NCBI RefSeq assembly: GCF_013874595.1
Contig: NZ_CP059431.1
Coordinates: 2,852,001-2,916,000, forward strand
Reading direction: 5' to 3'
Length of the DNA: 64,000 nt
Source of the DNA: Flavobacterium sp. xlx-214
GTDB lineage: Bacteria; Bacteroidota; Bacteroidia; Flavobacteriales; Flavobacteriaceae
The notes below the pieces were generated by a model. It worked only from the letters and a program-made list of their open reading frames with translations. It was not told where the DNA came from and made no database searches. Positions within the stretch are counted from its first letter, which is position 1; each line of letters begins with the position of its first letter. Below are positions 59,296-64,000 of the stretch, piece by piece. The position numbers were made by a program, and so were the translations under genes.

Positions 59296-60450
59296 TTAAT
59301 AATGTACCTCTAAAATTTCACCTTTATCGTTTTTATGATTGCTTCCTACAAAAAAAGGAGCGTTTTCAGGCTTTATTTTAAATGTCTTGTTTGATTTTTT
59401 GTTTTTCTCGATGAAGTTGATGTAATCTTGATAAGAAACAGTAGCATTATCTACTAAAACTTCAATTGTTTTTTGGGGATTATCTAAAGTTAAAACATCT
59501 TCTAAATACTGAACCCAATCAATAGAAAAATGATATTTTTGCTTTAATTGATTATAAACAGTAGCGTTTTTACTTACCAAAATATAATGATCTGGCTGTT
59601 TTACCTTTTGTCTTTTCTCGGTTTTCTTTTTAAAAGCAAATAAAGTAATCCCTAAATTCATCATTCCGTTAAAGAAAGGCGAAACCTTAAAGTGTTTTTT
59701 ATAAAAAAACTGCATGGCTTCTTTAAACCTTTTCATATAAGTTCCATCTTTCAACGTACTTTCGCCTTTAAAATGAATACAACGAACATCAGAAAAATAA
59801 TAGTTTTGTTTTCCTTCTTTTAAACTTAAGTACGACAAATCGATATCATCTGAGTACATAAAGCAATCTTCATCAAACCCACCTACTTTTTCATACAATT
59901 GCTTTTCTAAAAACATAAAAGCACCAACTAATATTGATACTTTTCCGTTTTCATTTTCATCAATATCTTGCGCGTAATACTGATTGAATAACTTTATTTT
60001 TGGAAAAACATTATATAATCCCGTAACTTTAGTAAATGCAACCCAAGGTGTAGGAATTCCTCTTTTACTTTCGGGTAAAAAATTACCTGAACCATCAATT
60101 AATTTACATCCTAAAATACCAAAATTTGGTAAAGTTGTAATGTGTTTCAAAATAGCTTCAAACGTATTTCCAGCAACAATAGTATCAGGATTTAAAATAC
60201 AAATATATTTACCTTTGGCTTTTGTTACACCAATGTTATTTCCTTTAGGAAAACCTGCATTTGTTGTTTGATATAAATAAGTAATAGTAGGAAACACATC
60301 TTTCATCATTTCCTTAGAACCATCTGTTGATGCATTATCAACCACAATAATTTCAGCATCAAGTGTAGCAATTGCTTTTTGTACACTGCTAATACAAGCT
60401 TCTAAAAAGTGCTTTACATTGTAGTTAAGAATGATAACTGATAATTGCAT
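59296..60450 (-). CDS. Family 2 glycosyltransferase (rhamnosyltransferase-like)
   Basis: A 384-residue GT2 enzyme: QLSVIILNYNVKHFLEACISSVQ (2-24), AEIIVVDNASTDGSKEMM (about 33-50), GFPKGNNIGVTKAKGKYICILNPDTIV (about 65-91, NPD replacing DXD as in WbbL-type enzymes) and FDEDCFMYSDDIDLSYLS (about 195-212). The C-terminal 120 residues are basic, with no strong membrane helix. It may add a sugar to a lipid-linked or surface glycan. It sits downstream of hutG on the same strand with 12 bases between. Confidence 0.9.
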   Translation of the reverse strand: MQLSVIILNYNVKHFLEACISSVQKAIATLDAEIIVVDNASTDGSKEMMKDVFPTITYLYQTTNAGFPKGNNIGVTKAKGKYICILNPDTIVAGNTFEAILKHITTLPNFGILGCKLIDGSGNFLPESKRGIPTPWVAFTKVTGLYNVFPKIKLFNQYYAQDIDENENGKVSILVGAFMFLEKQLYEKVGGFDEDCFMYSDDIDLSYLSLKEGKQNYYFSDVRCIHFKGESTLKDGTYMKRFKEAMQFFYKKHFKVSPFFNGMMNLGITLFAFKKKTEKRQKVKQPDHYILVSKNATVYNQLKQKYHFSIDWVQYLEDVLTLDNPQKTIEVLVDNATVSYQDYINFIEKNKKSNKTFKIKPENAPFFVGSNHKNDKGEILEVHY

Positions 60451-60462
60451 AAATTGGCTTAT

Positions 60463-61503
60463 TTACCTTAAAATATTTATTTGCGCTTTTATAAAATCGG
60501 ATACTAAATACGTATATAGTTTTCCGAGTAAATTTTCAGGAAGTGTTGACAAACTTGGAGAACCTTCGCAAATATGTAAATAACTTGCATTGGAATGATT
60601 AGCCATTAAACTAACAAATTGTCTGGCTTCTGTTGAAGAGAAACCACAAGGTGTCATTGCGCTACTTGCGGTATTTTCAATTGCATCGATATCAATTTCG
60701 ATTCCGTAAGTTGTATTTTTAATTAAACGATGTGCATTGTTAATACTGTTGCGAAATTCTTTTTCAAAACGAACTTTCATTTCATCAAAAGTGAACATTT
60801 TTAATTGATCCCAATGTTCTTTGAATTGTTGCAACATGTATTTGTTTAAATAATTTTCATGTACGCCAAAAGCACAGTACGTTTTTACAAAACCTTCGTT
60901 AAAAGCATATGAAAACCCATTACCACTATGTCTGCCTTCTAAAGCTCTAAAATCGGTATGTGCATCAAAATTAACCACATTTACAGCTGCGCCTTTTGCT
61001 AAAGCCAAACCTTTTATGTTGCCGTACGCATTATTATGTCCGCCTCCTATTACAATTGGCTTTTTTCCCGATTTATGAATGAGTGTGTTTAAGTAAGTAA
61101 CATCTTTATCTATTAACGACACAATCTGCGTTAATCGTTCTAAATCGGTTCCATAATTTGGACTTAAATTTAATAGTTCTTCATCAAATTGTGAATAATC
61201 TAAAAAACCTAATATTCCAATTTTCTTACCTTTTAAAAAAGTATTGTTTTGTATGTTTAAAAAAGTAGGTAAAAACACATCCCAAGCATGTTTTGTTCCT
61301 GGTTTTCCAAAATTAGCTTTAATACCTACAAATTCTTTAATACCATAAACAATGTAATCGCAATCTAAATCGGTAAGAACCTCAGAAATATCGGTTAAAT
61401 TTTTGGTATTGTATTTTACTTTTTCGCCTAATTTGGTTTCACCTAAACGAACAGATAAAATAGTATCTAATTCAATTTTGTTAAAGTATCTTAAATTTTC
61501 CAT
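60463..61503 (-). CDS. hutG: Formimidoylglutamase (ureohydrolase family)
   Basis: A 346-residue arginase-fold enzyme. Binuclear Mn ligands are visible: GGGHNNAYGN (His, about 153-162), VNFDAHTDFRALEGRHSGN (DAHxD, about 178-196) and YGIEIDIDAIENT (DxD, about 269-281). The downstream gene order hutI-hutG and the hut pathway suggest it splits N-formimino-glutamate to glutamate and formamide, the last step of histidine breakdown. The large N-terminal region (about 1-100) is longer than in classical arginase, as in Bacteroidota formimidoylglutamases. The assignment over agmatinase relies on the neighbour. Confidence 0.85.
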   Translation of the reverse strand: MENLRYFNKIELDTILSVRLGETKLGEKVKYNTKNLTDISEVLTDLDCDYIVYGIKEFVGIKANFGKPGTKHAWDVFLPTFLNIQNNTFLKGKKIGILGFLDYSQFDEELLNLSPNYGTDLERLTQIVSLIDKDVTYLNTLIHKSGKKPIVIGGGHNNAYGNIKGLALAKGAAVNVVNFDAHTDFRALEGRHSGNGFSYAFNEGFVKTYCAFGVHENYLNKYMLQQFKEHWDQLKMFTFDEMKVRFEKEFRNSINNAHRLIKNTTYGIEIDIDAIENTASSAMTPCGFSSTEARQFVSLMANHSNASYLHICEGSPSLSTLPENLLGKLYTYLVSDFIKAQINILR

Positions 61504-61585
61504 TTATAACTTTTCACGAGTCCCCAAAAATCAACAACTATAATTTTTATTTATTGCAAAGTGTAAAAAACCACTTTTTATGTTA

Positions 61586-61615
61586 TTGATTGTTAAGTTA
61601 TTATTATTAAATTTG
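61586..61615 (+). promoter_or_regulatory. Candidate promoter for a small RNA in the hutI-hutG gap
   Basis: TTG (61586-61588), 19-base spacer and TAAATTTG (61608-61615) match the full consensus on the plus strand, though no plus-strand gene follows. Confidence 0.4.
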
Positions 61616-61621
61616 TAATAG

Positions 61622-61711
61622 GTAAATATATATCGATTATTAGTCGATTATAAAAATCTTTTTCATAACTATTTTTTTTCACACCAGTAATCTAATTACT
61701 GGTGTGTTTTT
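61622..61711 (+). ncRNA. Candidate small RNA, antisense to the 3' end of hutI
   Basis: From the predicted start near 61622 the plus strand runs about 90 bases to a perfect 12-bp hairpin (CACACCAGTAAT, CTA loop, ATTACTGGTGTG; 61680-61706) followed by T5, a plus-strand terminator. The terminator overlaps the last codons of hutI. A short direct repeat TCGATTAT (61633 and 61644) lies at the 5' end. No open frame is convincing. Confidence 0.35.
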
Positions 61712-62939
61712 GTTTACTACCTTGTAAATATACCGTTTCAATTAAATTGCTCCCAAAATTATACGGAATGGCATATATTGAATGCAACGGTTTGGTAATA
61801 ATAAATGATGCTTTTTTACCTTTTGTAATACTTCCATACTCTTTTTCTACTTCTAAAGCATAAGCAGCATTTATTGTTGCGGCATTAAAAGCTTCTTCTG
61901 GTGTTAACTTCATTTTGATACAAGCAGTTGCAATAACAAAATTCATATTACCACTTGGCGTTGTTCCTGGATTGTAATCAGAAGCGATGACCAATGGTAA
62001 ATTGGCATTTAATAAATTGCGAGCAGGTGTGTATGGAATGGATATAAAATACGAACATGTAGGCAAAGCCACTGGAATGGTGTTGCCTTTTTTAAGTGCT
62101 TCAATATCGTGTTCTGAAACAACTTCTAAATGATCAACCGAAAGTACATTTTCCTCAACACACATTTCAATACCATTAATAGCCGTAAATTGATTAACGT
62201 GTATTTTAGATTTTAACCCATGTTTAGCTGCTGCTTGTACAATTTTACGAGTTTCATCAACCGTAAAATAACCGGTTTCTAAAAAAGCATCTACATAATT
62301 TGCTAAACCTAAAGCAGCTATTTCAGGAATCATTTTATTGCAAATTTCATCTACAAATCCAGACTGATTTCCTTTAAACTCTGGTGGTATTGCATGCGCT
62401 CCTAAAAAAGTAGCTTTTATTTCAACAGGATAATTGTCTTTTAAACGTTTGATAACGCGAAGCATTTTTAACTCGGATTCTAAATTTAAGCCATAACCCG
62501 ATTTTATTTCAATAACGCCCGTACCTTGCCCGATTAATTCTTCTAAACGATTGGCAGCATCAGCATACAATTCTTCTTCTGAAGTTTGACGCAATTTTTC
62601 TACTGAATTTAGAATTCCACCGCCGCGCTGATAAATTTCATCGTAACTTAAACCGTTGATACGGTCAACAAATTCTTGTTCACGATTACCCGCATAAACA
62701 ATATGCGTGTGACTATCAATATACGTTGGTAAAATCATTTTACCAGAAACATCAACCGATTCATCAAAAAGTTCTGGAACATTCTCCATAGAACCATAAT
62801 CAATTATTCGGTCATTTTCTATTAGTAAAAAGGCATTTTTTATAGAAGGAAGCTCTTTCATTTCAGCTCCTTTTAAAATAGCAGTATTGTTTTCACGAAC
62901 CTGAAAAAGTTCTTTTATATTGTAAAATAAGGTTTTCAT
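61692..62939 (-). CDS. hutI: Imidazolonepropionase
   Basis: A 415-residue amidohydrolase, third step of histidine degradation (imidazolone-propionate to formimino-glutamate). Metal ligands: DSHTHIVYAGNREQEF (HxH, near residue 77), HVNQF (near 246), SVDHLEVV (near 269) and the Asp in ASDYNPGTTPSGNMNFV (near 319). Length is standard. It lies 188 bases upstream of hutG on the same strand; the gap holds a candidate plus-strand RNA. A TATCTTTG promoter precedes it. Other hut genes (hutH, hutU) are not in the window. Confidence 0.95.
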   Translation of the reverse strand: MKTLFYNIKELFQVRENNTAILKGAEMKELPSIKNAFLLIENDRIIDYGSMENVPELFDESVDVSGKMILPTYIDSHTHIVYAGNREQEFVDRINGLSYDEIYQRGGGILNSVEKLRQTSEEELYADAANRLEELIGQGTGVIEIKSGYGLNLESELKMLRVIKRLKDNYPVEIKATFLGAHAIPPEFKGNQSGFVDEICNKMIPEIAALGLANYVDAFLETGYFTVDETRKIVQAAAKHGLKSKIHVNQFTAINGIEMCVEENVLSVDHLEVVSEHDIEALKKGNTIPVALPTCSYFISIPYTPARNLLNANLPLVIASDYNPGTTPSGNMNFVIATACIKMKLTPEEAFNAATINAAYALEVEKEYGSITKGKKASFIITKPLHSIYAIPYNFGSNLIETVYLQGSKQKHTSN

Positions 62940-62960
62940 TAACTACGATCTATTGATACT

Positions 62961-62968
62961 CAAAGATA
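62961..62968 (-). promoter_or_regulatory. Promoter -7 element for hutI
   Basis: TATCTTTG on the minus strand, exact consensus, 22 bases before the ATG. Confidence 0.45.
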
Positions 62969-63026
62969 GATACTTCTTAGTAAATAGCATAAAAAAATCC
63001 GTTTCTTTTGAAAACGGATTCATCAT

Positions 63027-63749
63027 TTAAAAGTTTGGACTTAAATTGTACTTTTTATAAAAATTATCAATAATCTCAACCACTTCATCAGCAGTATCAA
63101 CAATTTTTATCAAATTCATATCTTCTGGTGACACGTTTGCGTATTTGGTTACTAAAACGGTTTTAACCCAATCTATTAAACCAGACCAAAACTCGGTTCC
63201 AACCAAAATAATAGGAAATTTACCTATTTTCTTTGTCTGAATTAAAGTGATAGCCTCAAACAATTCGTCTAAAGTTCCAAAACCACCAGGCATTACCACA
63301 AAACCTTGCGAATATTTAACAAACATTACTTTGCGTACAAAGAAATAATCGAATTGTAAGTTTTTATCGTGATCAATGTATGGATTAAAATGTTGCTCAA
63401 AAGGCAAATCGATATTTAAACCAACCGAAGCGCCACCGCCTAAATGCGCACCTTTATTGGCAGCTTCCATAATACCTGGACCACCGCCAGAAATTACTCC
63501 GTAACCTGCTTTACTTATCTTAAAAGCAACTTCTTCGGCTAATTTATAATACGGATTATCGTTTTTAGTACGTGCCGATCCAAAAATAGATACACAAGGA
63601 CCAATACGCCCCATTTTTTCATATCCATTTACAAATTCAGACATAATTTTAAAAATTGCCCATGAATCATTCGATCTAATTTCGTTCCATGATTTTTGGG
63701 TAAAACTTTCTTTTATTCTTGATTCTTCATCTAAAATATCGTCTTTCAT
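63027..63749 (-). CDS. LOG-family protein (TIGR00730; cytokinin riboside phosphoribohydrolase-like)
   Basis: A 240-residue Rossmann-fold protein. The signatures SGGGPGIMEAANKGAHLGG (about 87-105) and the PGGFGTLDELFEA motif (about 154-166), with its catalytic Glu and Thr, define the LOG/YgdH group, which releases a base from nucleoside 5'-monophosphates. VSIFGSARTKNDNPYYKLAEEVA (about 53-75) fits as well. It is cytoplasmic. It lies six bases downstream of uvrA and is probably co-transcribed with it. Confidence 0.92.
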   Translation of the reverse strand: MKDDILDEESRIKESFTQKSWNEIRSNDSWAIFKIMSEFVNGYEKMGRIGPCVSIFGSARTKNDNPYYKLAEEVAFKISKAGYGVISGGGPGIMEAANKGAHLGGGASVGLNIDLPFEQHFNPYIDHDKNLQFDYFFVRKVMFVKYSQGFVVMPGGFGTLDELFEAITLIQTKKIGKFPIILVGTEFWSGLIDWVKTVLVTKYANVSPEDMNLIKIVDTADEVVEIIDNFYKKYNLSPNF

Positions 63750-63755
63750 AACTTT

Positions 63756-64000
63756 TTATTTTAATTCTTTCTTTAAAAATCGTGCCGTGTGGCTTTTTTT
63801 GCTTTTTGCCACTTGCTCTGGTGTTCCTTTAGCAACAACTTCGCCACCATTTTTTCCACCTTCTGGACCGATATCAATAATATAATCGGTCATTTTTATT
63901 ACATCTAAATTATGCTCAATAACCAAAACGGTATTGCCCTTATCTACCAATTTTTGAAGCACTTCCATTAACACTCTAATATCTTCAAAATGCAAGCCAG
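63756..64000 (-). CDS. uvrA: UvrA excinuclease ABC subunit A, C-terminal end (5' end outside window)
   Basis: The last 80 residues of UvrA, the damage-sensing ATPase of nucleotide excision repair. [35 protein letters not shown] contains the distal part of the second ABC domain, with the VIEHN (H-loop His) segment, followed by the UvrA ending [23 protein letters not shown]. The frame is open to the window edge, so the gene begins beyond 64000. The 3' end is normal. The LOG-family gene follows six bases later. Confidence 0.93.
   Translation of the reverse strand, partial: GLHFEDIRVLMEVLQKLVDKGNTVLVIEHNLDVIKMTDYIIDIGPEGGKNGGEVVAKGTPEQVAKSKKSHTARFLKKELK

Noticed and set aside
1-64000. CRISPR array or prophage
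   Set aside because: No regularly spaced direct repeats, cas genes, phage structural genes or integrase were found in the window.

Overview
The window is AT-rich, densely coded DNA from a Bacteroidota bacterium, most likely family Flavobacteriaceae. The evidence is a type IX secretion C-terminal sorting domain, a fused CcoNO cbb3 oxidase subunit, DUF4294 and META-domain envelope proteins, many short lipoproteins, and repeated TAnnTTTG-type -7 promoter elements instead of TATAAT boxes. Both ends cut genes: the 3' part of pheT on the left and the 3' end of uvrA on the right.

Layout. 1-9.9 kb: end of pheT, small envelope proteins, an S1-domain protein, dnaX with an internal A10 slippery run, DUF4294, an M42 aminopeptidase, then the RNA ligase rtcB and a band-7/slipin gene. 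9.96-10.64 kb: a gene-free leader with tRNA-like RNA modules, facing a WYL-domain regulator (10.6-11.7 kb). 11.7-22.3 kb: CoA transferase, nucleoside phosphorylase, eIF1-like factor, substrate-binding protein, transglutaminase-like protein, TlpA-like lipoprotein, an exonuclease/GIY-YIG fusion, a potassium channel, miaA and an acyl-ACP thioesterase. 22.3-33.7 kb: a T9SS cargo protein, the complete cbb3 oxidase and maturation set (ccoI, ccoS, ccoNO, ccoQ, ccoP, ccoG, ccoH, safE-like), its FNR/CRP regulator and ftsE. 33.7-44.0 kb: a surface-polysaccharide island with five glycosyltransferases, a flippase, FdtA/FdtB-like amino-sugar enzymes and acyltransferases. 44.1-49.1 kb: translation genes thrS-infC-rpmI-rplT, dapD and rplU-rpmA. 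49.2-64 kb: an M16 protease pair, nadC, membrane proteins, a MATE exporter, a 2-oxoacid dehydrogenase E2, hutG/hutI, a LOG-family protein and uvrA.

The most interesting locus is the RNA-repair region at 7.4-11.7 kb. The leader upstream of slipin-rtcB encodes on the minus strand a module with every arm and nearly every conserved tertiary base of a tRNA, but in circularly permuted order: T-arm, acceptor 3' strand, GAAA cap, acceptor 5' strand, U8-A9, D-arm. Its open ends lie at the anticodon stem. A second T-arm with a capped acceptor stem follows. The element resembles the tRNA-mimic part of bacterial Y RNAs, yet no Ro60/TROVE gene is nearby. Two related 19-bp palindromes, one before the RNA operon and one before the WYL gene, look like operators of the WYL protein.

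Other points of note: dnaX needs a -1 shift at A10 to make tau; infC appears to start at AUA; FNR-type palindromes sit at matching distances from two cco promoters; the rpmI-rplT spacer can fold into a three-way junction; and a possible small RNA lies antisense to the 3' end of hutI.
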